Notes: generated by a model from the sequence alone, not told the origin. A stretch of DNA of 64,000 bases from Geothrix edaphica (GCF_030268045.1 NZ_BSDC01000001.1:1646396-1710395); one strand, 5' to 3'. Shown: positions 1 through 8,580, numbered from the stretch's first letter. Numbers and translations are program-made.

Positions 1-680
1 AGGCCGTCTCCTGTCGCCCCGGAGGGGTTCGTGGTGTGCAGGTAGAGGTAGCCCAACCCGCCGGTGGCCAGCAGCGTCCGGCGGGCCAGGAGCCCTTCCA
101 CCCCACCCGTAGCGGGGTCGAAGAGGAAGGCGCCGTGGACGCGGATGGGCTCGTAGACCCGCACCGGGCTGATGCAGTGGTGGGGACTGGTGATGAGGTC
201 CACCAGGCAGAGCCCCTCCCGCACGCGGATGTTGGGGTGCTTCCGCACCGCTTCGCTGAGGGCCGTCTGGATGGCCAGGCCAGTGGCATCCTTGGCGTGG
301 TAGATGCGCCGGGCGCTGTGGGCCGCCTCGGCCGTGGGATCGGGCGTTCCGTTGGCCCCCAGGTCGAAGGGCACGCCCAGGCGCTCCCAGAGGAAGCTCC
401 GGCAGAGCTTGGGCCCCTCCTCCGCCAGCTGGCGCACCGCTTCGGGCCGGCAGAGGCCGGCGCCCGCCGCTTCGATGTCCGCGGCCAGCAGATCGGGGGA
501 ATCGCCCTCCTCCGGCGGGGGCTGGCCGATGATGCCGCCCTGGGCCCAGGCCGTGTTGCTGCCGCCCAGCTCGTCCTTGGCCACCAGCACCACCGTGACG
601 CCCTGCTCCGCCGCCCGCAGGGCCGCGGAGCACCCGGCGATTCCCGCGCCCAGCACCAGCAGATCGGCCATGTCCTTCAT
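1..680 (-). CDS. nadB: L-aspartate oxidase, N-terminal part (runs off window)
   Basis: FAD enzyme oxidising L-aspartate to iminoaspartate, the first step of de novo NAD synthesis in the cytosol. Only about 226 N-terminal codons are present; the 3' end lies beyond base 1. Visible are the FAD-binding loop GAGIAG near the N-terminus, the block GSNTAWAQGGI and, about residue 125, HAKDATGLAIQ, all typical of NadB and related succinate dehydrogenase flavoproteins. The ATG at 680 overlaps the stop of the gene before it (ATGA), so it closes a translationally coupled five-gene run. A fumarate reductase flavoprotein is the alternative, but AWAQGGI favours NadB. Confidence 0.85.
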   Translation of the reverse strand, partial: MKDMADLLVLGAGIAGCSAALRAAEQGVTVVLVAKDELGGSNTAWAQGGIIGQPPPEEGDSPDLLAADIEAAGAGLCRPEAVRQLAEEGPKLCRSFLWERLGVPFDLGANGTPDPTAEAAHSARRIYHAKDATGLAIQTALSEAVRKHPNIRVREGLCLVDLITSPHHCISPVRVYEPIRVHGAFLFDPATGGVEGLLARRTLLATGGLGYLYLHTTNPSGATGDG

Positions 681-1465
681 GCCAGCTCCCAGGTGGGGCG
701 GTCCAGGGCCCACAAGGGCCCAATCACCGCATCATCGTCCGCGTCGTCCGTCATGCGCTTCCCATGGTCCAGCCGCCGGGCCGTCAGGTCCAGCGCGAGC
801 TCGGCCCGCACCTCGCCCCAGGGCGTGGCGAGGCGTCCGCCGCAGTCCTCCAGGCGGCCCAGGCTCTCCTCCCACAGGGCCAGCATGCCCCGCAGGTTGT
901 GCTGCTGGAGGTGGTGGTAGCCACCCGCCAGCAGGATGAGGCCCTGGAGCTGGCTCTTCAGGGACCCTTCCGCGGCATCCCAGAGGGGCTCGAGCGCGTC
1001 GTGGCACTCGTGGTAGAGGCCGTGGTTGAAGAGGGAGACGCCGCAGGCCAGCGGATAGCGGGCGCCCAGGGGCAGCGGCGTGAGGGCTGCCAGCTGCCAG
1101 CCACAGCGCAGGCTCACCAGGGGGCCCCAGGCCCCCCATGCGGCAGCGGGGCGCCAGCCGGTGGCTCCCGTCTCCGCCGTGTCGGGCCAGGCGGCGAGGT
1201 GGGCCTGCCAGGCCGCGGCCGGATCGTGGTGCCCGAGGGCGCTCAGCATCCGGGCGGCGTGGTCCCGCAGCGGGGCTTCGGGAATGCCCTCGGGATGGGC
1301 CTTCCGCAGCCCCGGTGCCCCGAGGATCGTGGGCCAGACCAGGACCTGGCGGGCCTCCGGGTCCCCCAGGGCCGCCTCCATCCGGGCCTGGAAGAAGCGC
1401 TGGATCTGCAGCGGGAGCTGGGGCTGGCGCTGCCAGAAGGGGGTCAGGTTGCAGTCGTCGCTCAT
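677..1465 (-). CDS. DUF309-type protein
   Basis: 262-residue protein of unknown biochemical role. The C-terminal half (about residues 145-162) has LFNHGLYHECHDALEPLW, matching the FN.G.Y.E.HE.LE..W helix signature of the DUF309 family, whose conserved His and acidic residues suggest a small helical metal or ligand site. The N-terminal 140 residues have no feature I recognise. The start at 1465 is fixed by an ATGA overlap with the upstream yaaA-like gene, and its own stop overlaps the nadB start. Family assignment is from motif only; function is unknown. Confidence 0.7.
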   Translation of the reverse strand: MSDDCNLTPFWQRQPQLPLQIQRFFQARMEAALGDPEARQVLVWPTILGAPGLRKAHPEGIPEAPLRDHAARMLSALGHHDPAAAWQAHLAAWPDTAETGATGWRPAAAWGAWGPLVSLRCGWQLAALTPLPLGARYPLACGVSLFNHGLYHECHDALEPLWDAAEGSLKSQLQGLILLAGGYHHLQQHNLRGMLALWEESLGRLEDCGGRLATPWGEVRAELALDLTARRLDHGKRMTDDADDDAVIGPLWALDRPTWELA

Positions 1466-2184
1466 GGTTCCACCCGCAACCGGAGGACCAGGCCGCCCCG
1501 GTCGTTCTCGTCCACCCCGAGCCACTGGCAGCCGGGGACCCGCCCCTTCAGCACCTTCCGGGGATCGCCCTGCCCGTGGAGCAGGATCCACCGGGCCACC
1601 AGGCCCCGGTACTTCTTCGAGAAGTGGCTGATGGCCCTGCCGTGGGCGTCGAAGATCTCCACGGTGTGCCGGGGCCGCCCCCAGCCCTTCAGCAGGTCGG
1701 CGGCCTCGCCAGGCAGCAGCTCCCACACGGGCCCCCCGGGCAGGGCCTCCAGCTGCGCCGGCAACGCCTTCCGCCAGTGGGCCTTCAGCCCCGGGATGGC
1801 ACTCAGCTTGAGTTTGTAGGGTGGCACGGGTTCGTCCCCGCGCACGAGGCCCCGGAGGTTGGAGAGGATGAACACCCGGGCCCAGGCCTCCGGTGCCAAC
1901 GAAGCCGCGTCCAGGGCCTGGAAGGCCACGCCGGCATAGCGGGACAGCGCCGGCAGCAGGGGCACGGGCCGGGTCAGCGCCAGGGCCTCTGCGCGGGCCT
2001 TGTCCAGGGCCAGCTCCTTCACGTCGAAGGCCTTCTTCAGGGCCTCCGGCGAGCCGGTCTTCGCCAGAGCCACCAGGCGCTCGCGCACCCAGTGTTGAGC
2101 CGGGGTCTCCGGCAGGCGGCCCCGCACGCCCCCGCCGGCCTTCTCCTCCGAAGGCGCGAGCAGGACGACCGGCAGGCTGGTCAT
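1462..2184 (-). CDS. yaaA: YaaA-like (DUF328) protein
   Basis: 240-residue cytosolic protein with the YaaA/DUF328 pattern: an N-terminal LLAPSEEKAGGG, a middle FILSNLRGLVRGDEPVPPYK corresponding to the family's SGLYG/LRP..PY region, and a C-terminal KYRGLVARWILL block. YaaA of E. coli limits free iron during peroxide stress and binds DNA; that role is inferred by family only. The gene sits between a polysaccharide deacetylase and a DUF309 gene with ATGA overlaps at both ends, so it is co-translated with them. The length is normal for the family. Confidence 0.75.
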   Translation of the reverse strand: MTSLPVVLLAPSEEKAGGGVRGRLPETPAQHWVRERLVALAKTGSPEALKKAFDVKELALDKARAEALALTRPVPLLPALSRYAGVAFQALDAASLAPEAWARVFILSNLRGLVRGDEPVPPYKLKLSAIPGLKAHWRKALPAQLEALPGGPVWELLPGEAADLLKGWGRPRHTVEIFDAHGRAISHFSKKYRGLVARWILLHGQGDPRKVLKGRVPGCQWLGVDENDRGGLVLRLRVEP

Positions 2185-2999
2185 CGCGCCGCCACCCAGG
2201 CATCCAGGGTGGTGAGGCGGATCCCACCCAGCAGCTCGCGCAGGCGGCCCTCATAGCCCCGAAGGGCGATGCTGTGGGTATAGCGGTGGCCCAGGGAGAT
2301 GCCCGCCAGGCGGGGCTGCTCCGCGTCCAGTTCCCAGGGGTGCAGCACCAGGGGGGTGCCGGCGTCCTCCGACGCCAACTCCTCCAGCGCCCGGCGGACC
2401 AGCGCGTAGGGCAGCACCCTCGGCCCCCAGCCCCAGAGGGGCATGCGGACCGGCCCGGACCAGAGCACCGGCGGAGGCAGCTCCCACAGGCCCTCGGTCA
2501 ATCGATAGGGACGCCGGGGTGCCGCCGGGTCCCCGATGACGGCCAGGGGCACGCGGCTGGAGTCGTAGCGGAACCCAAGCTCGGGCAGATCCTGCCACCA
2601 GTCTGCCGCCGGGCCGCGCAGGCTCCACTCCGGGGCCCGGTAGCCCAGCACAGGAGAACCCGTGAGGTCCTCCAGCAGGGCCTTGCCATCGCGCACCGCG
2701 CCCCGCCAGGTGGTCCGATCCATCTCGAAGGCCCGGCGGTGCGTGAGCCCATGGAGGCCGATGGCGTGACCCTGCGCCGCCACGCGCCGCAGCAAGCCGG
2801 GATGGCGCCGGGCCTGGTCGCCCAGGCAGAACCAGGTGGCCGTGGCGCCGAGCTCGGCGCAGAAGGCCAGCGACCGCTCCGTGGCCAGCGGCAGCCGGCA
2901 CTCGAAGCGATCCAGGGCCTCGGGCTGGTCAAAGGGCGGGCAGCAGAGCTGGAACCAGTCCTCCCAATCCAGGGAGAGGGGAAGGCGCAGGCTGCTCAG
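2181..2999 (-). CDS. Polysaccharide deacetylase, XrtA/PEP-CTERM type, probable CTG start
   Basis: NodB-fold deacetylase expected to remove N-acetyl groups from an exopolysaccharide. SLDWEDWFQL at the N-terminus corresponds to the VDVEDYFQV block of the PEP-CTERM-locus deacetylases, and the C-terminal part has HPWELDAEQPR followed by GHRYTHSIAL, close to the family's HPWE.D..QPR...RHY.NL. HGLTHR carries the metal-site histidines. No ATG, GTG or TTG lies in frame near the expected N-terminus. CTG at 2999 overlaps the tolQ stop in the same 4-base way (CTGA) as every other junction of this operon, giving 272 residues. An alternative is the CTG three codons later. Confidence 0.75.
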   Translation of the reverse strand: MSSLRLPLSLDWEDWFQLCCPPFDQPEALDRFECRLPLATERSLAFCAELGATATWFCLGDQARRHPGLLRRVAAQGHAIGLHGLTHRRAFEMDRTTWRGAVRDGKALLEDLTGSPVLGYRAPEWSLRGPAADWWQDLPELGFRYDSSRVPLAVIGDPAAPRRPYRLTEGLWELPPPVLWSGPVRMPLWGWGPRVLPYALVRRALEELASEDAGTPLVLHPWELDAEQPRLAGISLGHRYTHSIALRGYEGRLRELLGGIRLTTLDAWVAAR

Positions 3000-3691
3000 G
3001 TGAAGTTCCGCTCGGAGAGGCTGATGAACTCCAGGGAGAAGTCGTCGAGCTCGGTCTGGAACTGCTTCAGCTGGCCCTGGAAGAAGTTGTAGGCCATGAG
3101 GGCGGGGATGGCCGCCACCAGGCCGATGGCCGTGGCCACCAGGGCCTCGGAGATGCCCGGCGCCACCGTGGCCAGGTTGGCGTTGCCCGTGGCGCCGATG
3201 CCGCGGAAGGCGTCGATGATGCCCCACACGGTGCCGAAGAGGCCGATGAAGGGGCTCACGGCCGCCACCGTGGCCAGGCCGCCCAGGGACCGCTCGAGCC
3301 GCCCCATCTCCACCACACTGGCCCGCTGGAGGCTGCGCTCCACGGCCTCCATGCTGCGCAGCTGGGGCTTCCCGTCCGGGCCCACCTGGCGCAGCTGGTA
3401 GGTGACCTCGCCGTAGCCGGCTACGAAAAGCCCCACGAGCGGACTCAGGGCGAACCGCTCCACCTGCTGCTTGAGGTCCCGCCAGTCCGTGGCGCGCTTG
3501 AAGGCGCCGCGGAACCGCTCGGACACCTCCCGGCTGCGGTGGTAGAGCAGCGCCTTCCGGATGATCACGACCCAGCTCAGGAGGGAGAAGGTGGCCAGGA
3601 TCGCCAGCACCGACTTGGAGACGGGACCTGCATGGAGCATCACCTCCAGCAGGTTGACCTCATTGCCCGTGGGTGCCGCCAGGATCGCCAT
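2996..3691 (-). CDS. MotA/TolQ/ExbB proton channel family protein
   Basis: 231-residue inner-membrane protein using the proton motive force to energise a periplasmic or outer-membrane process. Three membrane segments are visible: one near residues 18-40 (SVLAILATFSLLSWVVII), and two in the C-terminal half, LATVAAVSPFIGLFGTVWGI and ALVATAIGLVAAIPALMAYN, with the invariant LGTVWG and AT..GL..AIPA motifs of TolQ/ExbB. ATG at 3691 puts the first helix at the expected place. It is the first gene of the operon and is divergent from ugd. No TolR/ExbD gene follows, so the partner must be elsewhere. Confidence 0.88.
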   Translation of the reverse strand: MAILAAPTGNEVNLLEVMLHAGPVSKSVLAILATFSLLSWVVIIRKALLYHRSREVSERFRGAFKRATDWRDLKQQVERFALSPLVGLFVAGYGEVTYQLRQVGPDGKPQLRSMEAVERSLQRASVVEMGRLERSLGGLATVAAVSPFIGLFGTVWGIIDAFRGIGATGNANLATVAPGISEALVATAIGLVAAIPALMAYNFFQGQLKQFQTELDDFSLEFISLSERNFT

Positions 3692-3761
3692 GCTGCCTCC
3701 GTCCGGAGAAATGATAGCAAGCGGGGATGCGGCTACACTGTGTGCTTTGCGCGAGGACGCC

Positions 3762-5117
3762 ATGCAGGTGCTGGTCATTGGTTCGGGATACGTGGGGCTG
3801 GTGGCTGCGGCCTGCTTCGCCGAGGCCGGGCACCACATCCTGGGCGTGGACGTGGATGCCGCCAAGGTGGCCACCCTCACCCGGGGCGAATCCCCCATCT
3901 TCGAACCGGGCCTGGACGACCTCCTCGCGAAGCACCTGGCCACGGGCGCCCTGCGCTTCACCACCGACCTCCAGGCGGGCATCGCCGACGCGGATGCCGC
4001 CTTCATCTGCGTGGGCACGCCCCAGAGCGAGGATGGCAGCGCGGACATGAAGTACGTGCTGGCCGTGGCCGGTCAGATCGGCAAGGCCATGGCCCTGCGC
4101 GCCAAGGAGGCCAAGCCGCTCATCGTGGTGGACAAGAGCACGGTGCCCGTGGGCACAGCGGCCCGCGTCCACGCCGAGATCGCGGCCCACACCGATCGCA
4201 CCTTCGAGGTCGTGAGCAACCCCGAGTTCCTCCGGGAGGGTTCGGCCATCGGCGACTTCCTGGAACCCGACCGCGTCGTGGTGGGCTGCCGCACGGACCA
4301 CGCCGAGGCCGTGATGAAGGGCCTCTACCAGCCCTTCCTGGACCGCAGCGGCGGCAAGTGGTTCCGCATGGACCCCCCCAGCGCGGAGCTCACCAAATAC
4401 GCCGCCAATGCCATGCTGGCCCTGCGCATCAGCTTCATCAACGAGATCGCCAACCTGGCGGAATGCGTGGGGGCCGACGTGGACCACGTGAAGACCGCCA
4501 TCGGGGCGGACCACCGCATCGGCCCCGCCTTCCTGAATCCCGGGCCGGGCTTCGGCGGCTCCTGCTTCCCCAAAGACCTGCAGGCCCTGCTGAAGGTGGG
4601 CCGGGAGTATGGCCAGCCCATGATGACCCTGGCCACCACCGTGGAGGCCAACCGCCACCAGAAGCAGGTGCTCCTGCGCAAGGTGAAGGAGCACTTCGGC
4701 GTGAAGGCCGGCGTGCCCGCCCCCCTGAAGGACCGGCGCTTCGCCCTCTGGGGCCTGGCCTTCAAGGCCAACACCGACGACATCCGGGAGAGCATGGCCC
4801 TGGAGCTCATCGACGGCCTGGTGAACCTGGGCGCAGAGGTGGTGGTCCACGACTTCGCCGCCATGGGGGCCGTGAAGGCCAAGATCGGCGACAAGGTCCG
4901 CTACGCCGAGACGCCCCTCGCGGCCTGCGAGGGCGCCGATGCCCTGCTCATCGCCACGGAGTGGCCCCAGTACCGCGAGGCGGATCTGGAAGCCGTCGCC
5001 AAGGCCCTCAAGACCCGCCGCTTGTTCGACGGCCGCAACCTCTTCCGCCCGGAGGCCATGGAGGCCGGGGGCTGGAGCTACCACTCCCTGGGCCGTCGTG
5101 CCGTGGAGGCGAAATGA
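3762..5117 (+). CDS. ugd: UDP-glucose 6-dehydrogenase
   Basis: NAD-dependent oxidation of UDP-glucose to UDP-glucuronate, a precursor for envelope or exopolysaccharide sugars. The 451-residue protein starts with the Rossmann loop GSGYVGLV, has the family block SNPEFLREGSA, the central dimerisation helix with K in ELTKYAANAMLA, and the catalytic cysteine in GFGGSCFPKD (about residue 268), followed by the C-terminal domain LWGLAFKANTDDIRES. ATG 3762 is preceded by a GAGG-type ribosome site at 3752. An exopolysaccharide context is supported by the divergent deacetylase operon. The stop overlaps the next start (ATGA). Confidence 0.95.
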   Translation: MQVLVIGSGYVGLVAAACFAEAGHHILGVDVDAAKVATLTRGESPIFEPGLDDLLAKHLATGALRFTTDLQAGIADADAAFICVGTPQSEDGSADMKYVLAVAGQIGKAMALRAKEAKPLIVVDKSTVPVGTAARVHAEIAAHTDRTFEVVSNPEFLREGSAIGDFLEPDRVVVGCRTDHAEAVMKGLYQPFLDRSGGKWFRMDPPSAELTKYAANAMLALRISFINEIANLAECVGADVDHVKTAIGADHRIGPAFLNPGPGFGGSCFPKDLQALLKVGREYGQPMMTLATTVEANRHQKQVLLRKVKEHFGVKAGVPAPLKDRRFALWGLAFKANTDDIRESMALELIDGLVNLGAEVVVHDFAAMGAVKAKIGDKVRYAETPLAACEGADALLIATEWPQYREADLEAVAKALKTRRLFDGRNLFRPEAMEAGGWSYHSLGRRAVEAK

Positions 5118-5461
5118 CCCGGATCCGCCTTGAGGACATCGCCCACGCCCGCAGCGGGGACAAGGGGGACGGCTCCAACGTGGGGCTGATCGCCTACACG
5201 GAGGCCGGCTACCGGTTCCTCCAGCAGGAATTGACCGCGGAGCGTGTCAAACATCACTTTTCAACCATATGCAAAGGTAGTGTTGAACGTTTCGAAGTTC
5301 CTAACCTCAAGGCCATCAACTTCATCCTGCATGATTCCCTCGGCGGGGGCGGCAGCGAGAGTGTGAAAACCGACGCCCAGGGCAAGACCCACGGGCAAGC
5401 CCTGCTTAGAATGGAACTCGACCTTCCGGCCGGCCTGGCGCTGGCAGACCTCAAACCCTGA
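5114..5461 (+). CDS. Small AtuA C-terminal-like (ferredoxin-fold) protein
   Basis: 115-residue protein with HARSGDKGDGSNVGLIA near the N-terminus, the signature of the AtuA-like ferredoxin-fold domain, which is usually the C-terminal domain of acyclic terpene utilisation protein AtuA or a stand-alone gene beside acyl-CoA genes. The middle has NFILHDSLGGGGSES, the glycine-rich second block. Here it stands alone, coupled by a 4-base overlap to ugd, which is an unusual partner. No catalytic role is established for the isolated domain. The base composition around 5240-5300 is less GC-rich than its neighbours. Confidence 0.75.
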   Translation: MTRIRLEDIAHARSGDKGDGSNVGLIAYTEAGYRFLQQELTAERVKHHFSTICKGSVERFEVPNLKAINFILHDSLGGGGSESVKTDAQGKTHGQALLRMELDLPAGLALADLKP

Positions 5462-5492
5462 AGGGCACTCGCACCCGCCAAGGAGCACGGAC

Positions 5493-5687
5493 ATGGGCAA
5501 TCTCGGAATGATGGAAATCCTGCTGATCGGCATCGCGCTGCTGATCTTCTTCGGCCCCTCCCGCCTGCCCGAGCTGGGCAAGAGCCTGGGCAAGGGCATC
5601 CAGGAGTTCAAGAAGGCCAGCCGCGAGCTGACGGATTCCGTGAAGGAAGACGTCGTCGCCCCGCCCGCCGACAAGGACAAGAAGTAG
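5493..5687 (+). CDS. tatA: Twin-arginine translocase subunit TatA
   Basis: 64-residue pore-forming subunit of the Tat pathway, which exports folded proteins. One N-terminal membrane helix (MMEILLIGIALLIFFGPSRLPEL) with the FGP hinge is followed by an amphipathic helix (GKSLGKGIQEFKKASREL) and a short charged tail, the standard TatA layout. Ribosome site AAGGAG lies 8-13 bases upstream. It precedes tatC but a strong hairpin terminator separates the two, allowing TatA to be made in excess. TatB is not seen; this single protein may serve both roles, as in many non-proteobacteria. Confidence 0.92.
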   Translation: MGNLGMMEILLIGIALLIFFGPSRLPELGKSLGKGIQEFKKASRELTDSVKEDVVAPPADKDKK

Positions 5688-5705
5688 GCCCGCAAGCCCT
5701 TCACC

Positions 5706-5737
5706 GGCCGGCCTCTTTCCGGAGGCCGGCCCTTTTT
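5706..5737 (+). terminator. Rho-independent terminator between tatA and tatC
   Basis: Perfect 10-base stem GGCCGGCCTC / GAGGCCGGCC (5706-5715, 5722-5731) with a 6-base loop, followed by CTTTTT. It lies between the tatA stop and the tatC start, so it probably attenuates tatC relative to tatA. Confidence 0.85.
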
Positions 5738-5751
5738 CCCGCTTGAGGACC

Positions 5752-6522
5752 ATGGCCCTTCCGGTCACGCCGCCCGACAAGATGAGCTTCTGGGAGCACC
5801 TGCAGGAGCTGCGAGTGCGCATCGTGCGCTCGCTCGCCATCGTGGCCGTGGGCTTCGCCGTCACCTACGCCTTCCGGTTCAAGCTCTGGGCCTGGGCCCA
5901 GAAGCCCTTCCTGGAGGCCATGTCGCGCCAGACCGGCAAGGCCGTCTCGGCTCTCGATCCCTTCGCCTTCACGGACCTCACCGAGCCCTTCTTCAGCATG
6001 ATGCGGCTCTCGCTGTGGTCCGCGGCGGTGCTCTGCGCCCCCTTCCTCTTCTACCAGCTCTGGGCCTTCATCCGGCCCGGCCTGCTGCCCAAGGAACGCC
6101 GCCTGGTCATCCCCTTCGTCTTCGTGACCTCGGGCTGTTTCCTCGCCGGCGCGGCCTTCGCCTACAAGCAGGCCTTCAAGTTCCTGGGCGACATCCTCTT
6201 CCAGGAGGCCGCCTCCGCGGGGCTGCGGGCGAACCTGCATGCGTCGGATTACCTGGATCTGTTCATCTCCACCACGCTCATCACCGGCGTGATGTTCGAG
6301 CTGCCGGTCCTGTTCTTCTTCCTGGCCAAGTTCCGCATCGTGACCGCGCGGCTCATGCTGAAGTACTGGCGCCACGCCACCATGGCCATCCTGATCTTCA
6401 GCGCCTTCTTCACGCCGGGCGACGTGGTGGTGACCACCATCTTCTTCAGCATCGTGCTGCTGGGCCTCTACTTCATCTCCGTGGTGGTCGCCTGGCTGGC
6501 GGAACCACGCACGCCGAGGTAG
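5752..6522 (+). CDS. tatC: Sec-independent translocase TatC
   Basis: 256-residue polytopic receptor that recognises twin-arginine signal peptides. It shows the TatC hallmarks: MSFWEHLQELRVRIVRSL at the N-terminus (the signal-peptide binding face), PFLFYQLWAFIRPGL in the first cytoplasmic/periplasmic region, and six hydrophobic segments ending in FFTPGDVVVTTIFFSIVLLGLYF. ATG 5752 is used; a TTG three codons upstream is possible. Its last 55 bases overlap convergently with the 3' end of murG. Confidence 0.92.
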   Translation: MALPVTPPDKMSFWEHLQELRVRIVRSLAIVAVGFAVTYAFRFKLWAWAQKPFLEAMSRQTGKAVSALDPFAFTDLTEPFFSMMRLSLWSAAVLCAPFLFYQLWAFIRPGLLPKERRLVIPFVFVTSGCFLAGAAFAYKQAFKFLGDILFQEAASAGLRANLHASDYLDLFISTTLITGVMFELPVLFFFLAKFRIVTARLMLKYWRHATMAILIFSAFFTPGDVVVTTIFFSIVLLGLYFISVVVAWLAEPRTPR

Positions 6523-7598
6523 TCCGCCAGGTCGTCCAGGCAGAGAGCCACGGCCCGGTTGGGCTCCGGTGGACCGCCCAGCGCCCGCCGGGCGTCGCCG
6601 TCCGCCATGAGCGTCCGCAGGGCGCCCTGAAGACGCGCGGGAAATTCGCCGCCCTGCTCGACGACCGTGGCCCGCCCTTCCCCCACCAGGGCGAGGGCGT
6701 TCCTGCGCTGGTGGTCGTTGGCGCTGGTGGGCAGGGGTACCAGGATCGCCGCCCGGCCCGCGGCCTTCAGCTCGGCGCAGGTGCTGGCCCCGGATCGGCT
6801 CAGGACGAGGCTGGTGGACTCCATGGCCTCGTCCATGCGGGTGATGAAGGGGACCAGGGCATGGCGGACATGGCGGGGGCGGTCCTTCAGGCGCTCGAAC
6901 TCCGCAGGCCCGGCCTGGTGGAGGATCTCCCACTCCGGGGCCGCTTCCAGCAATGGTCCAGCGACCTCCAGCAGCGCTTCATTGAGTGCCCGGGCACCGC
7001 CGCTGCCGCCCAGCACCAGCAGCCGGAGGGGCGGCACCAGGGACGCCGCGGGCCGGAACGCCCGCAGGAAGGCGTCCCGCACCGGTGTCCCGACCACCCG
7101 GCAGTCGGCGCGGGGCAGCAGCGGGCACACCGCCTCGAGGCCACACCAGACGCGCCGGGCCCTCGGGGCGACCAGCTTCACCAGGGCGCCCGGGGCCGCA
7201 TTGCTCTCGTGCAGGAAGAAGGGGATGCCCAGGGCCCGCGCCGCGAGCAGCGCCGGGGCCGCGCCGTAGCCGCCGGTGCCGATCACGGCCCAGGGCCGCT
7301 CCCGGCGCCACAGCGCCTTCAGGTGGGCCGTGGCGCGCCAGAGCTTCCAGGCGGACTTCGCCGCCCGCAGGGGGGAGCGGCCCAGGAAGCCTTCCACATC
7401 CAGCAGCAGATGGGGCCAGGGGCTGGCCGGCAGCTCCCGGGCCTCGATGCCGCGGCGCGCCCCCACGAACGCGATGGCGCGGTCGGGCCAGCGGCGGTGG
7501 GCACCCTCCGCCAGGGCCATGGCCGGGAAGAAATGGCCGCCCGTCCCCCCACCGGTGAGGACGAGGGCTCCAGCGAAGGTCGGGGTGGTGTCGCTCAT
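6468..7598 (-). CDS. murG: UDP-GlcNAc--undecaprenyl-PP-MurNAc-pentapeptide GlcNAc transferase
   Basis: Membrane-associated GT-B glycosyltransferase that turns lipid I into lipid II in peptidoglycan synthesis. The 376-residue protein has the N-terminal GGGTGGHFFPAMALAE loop, the second glycine loop VLGGSGGARALNEAL, HESNAAPG in the acceptor domain, and SRSGASTCAELKAAGRAAILVPLP in the UDP-GlcNAc site. It stands apart from any mur/fts cluster. Start ATG 7598. The C-terminus overlaps tatC on the opposite strand by 55 bases, and the last residues (after about 360) are poorly conserved low-complexity sequence. Confidence 0.95.
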   Translation of the reverse strand: MSDTTPTFAGALVLTGGGTGGHFFPAMALAEGAHRRWPDRAIAFVGARRGIEARELPASPWPHLLLDVEGFLGRSPLRAAKSAWKLWRATAHLKALWRRERPWAVIGTGGYGAAPALLAARALGIPFFLHESNAAPGALVKLVAPRARRVWCGLEAVCPLLPRADCRVVGTPVRDAFLRAFRPAASLVPPLRLLVLGGSGGARALNEALLEVAGPLLEAAPEWEILHQAGPAEFERLKDRPRHVRHALVPFITRMDEAMESTSLVLSRSGASTCAELKAAGRAAILVPLPTSANDHQRRNALALVGEGRATVVEQGGEFPARLQGALRTLMADGDARRALGGPPEPNRAVALCLDDLADYLGVRGSASQATTTEMK

Positions 7599-7785
7599 GA
7601 TCCGACCACCATACCGGAAGGCGCCTTGTTCCTACCCAAAGGCAAGCGCAACTTACCTGGAGACAGACACGTGATTCCAGGCACAAAGATCCTCAAAGGC
7701 CGGTAAAGTGGAAGGTCACGCCGCGCTAGAATCCATTTTTCCGCCGGTCCCCACCGGCCAGTCCATGACGCATCAGGGAGCGCCC

Positions 7786-8535
7786 ATGAAGATCCTCGTC
7801 GCCCTCAAACAGGTCCCCGATACTGAGACCAAGATCAAAGTCGCCGCGGACGGGAAGTCCCTCGATCCCGCGGACGTCAAGTGGATCACCAGCCCCTACG
7901 ACGAGTACGCGCTGGAAGAGGCCATCCGCATCAAGGAGGGCAAGGGCGCCGAAGTGGTCGCCCTCTCCGTCGGCGGCGACACCGCCAAGGATGTGCTGAA
8001 GAATGCCCTGGCCCTGGGCGCCGACACCGCCGTGCTCCTCAAGGGTGACGGCCAGGGCGACGCCTTCGCCGTGGCCCAGATGATCGCCGCCTACGCCAAG
8101 GACAAGGGCTTCGACCTGATCCTCTGCGGCAACAAGGGACTGGGCGGCGACAACGCCGCCATGGGTCCCATGCTGGCGGAGCTGCTCGGCGTGGCGCAGG
8201 CCAACGTCGTGGTGAAGCTGGAACTCGGTGAGGGCACGTTCAAGGCCGAGCGCGAGATCGAGGCCGGCTCCGAGGTCGTCGAAGGCGCCCTGCCCGCCGT
8301 GATCACCGCCCAGAAGGGCCTCAACGAGCCCCGCTACGCCAGCCTCAAGGGGATCATGGCCGCCAAGAAGAAGACCATCGAAGAGCTGGACGCCTCGGCC
8401 GTGACCGCGGGCGCCCAGGTGAGCGCCCTCGCCCTGCCCCCGGAGCGCCCGGCCGGACGCCTCCTGGATGGCGACGCCTCCGCCCAGGCCCAGGCCCTGC
8501 TCCAGGCCCTCAAGGATGAAGCCAAGGTCTTCTGA
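7786..8535 (+). CDS. etfB: Electron transfer flavoprotein, beta subunit
   Basis: 249-residue ETF beta subunit; with EtfA it shuttles electrons from acyl-CoA dehydrogenases or other flavoproteins to the quinone pool. Visible are MKILVALKQVPDTE at the N-terminus, NPYDEYALEEA-type block (SPYDEYALEEAIRIKE), and CGNKGLGGDNAAMGPMLAE, the nucleotide-binding region. ATG 7786 follows GGGAG at 7776. It precedes etfA by 45 bases, a normal etfBA operon. No dehydrogenase or ETF-quinone oxidoreductase is next to it. Confidence 0.95.
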   Translation: MKILVALKQVPDTETKIKVAADGKSLDPADVKWITSPYDEYALEEAIRIKEGKGAEVVALSVGGDTAKDVLKNALALGADTAVLLKGDGQGDAFAVAQMIAAYAKDKGFDLILCGNKGLGGDNAAMGPMLAELLGVAQANVVVKLELGEGTFKAEREIEAGSEVVEGALPAVITAQKGLNEPRYASLKGIMAAKKKTIEELDASAVTAGAQVSALALPPERPAGRLLDGDASAQAQALLQALKDEAKVF

Positions 8536-8580
8536 CCGGTCCTCTTCCGCTGACTGACCCGATTCGAAAGGACGACATCC

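Noticed and set aside
2999..3227. N-terminal extension of the deacetylase to an ATG at 3227
   Set aside because: It would translate the tolQ/exbB coding region in another frame, giving His/Gly/Arg-rich nonsense before the conserved block.
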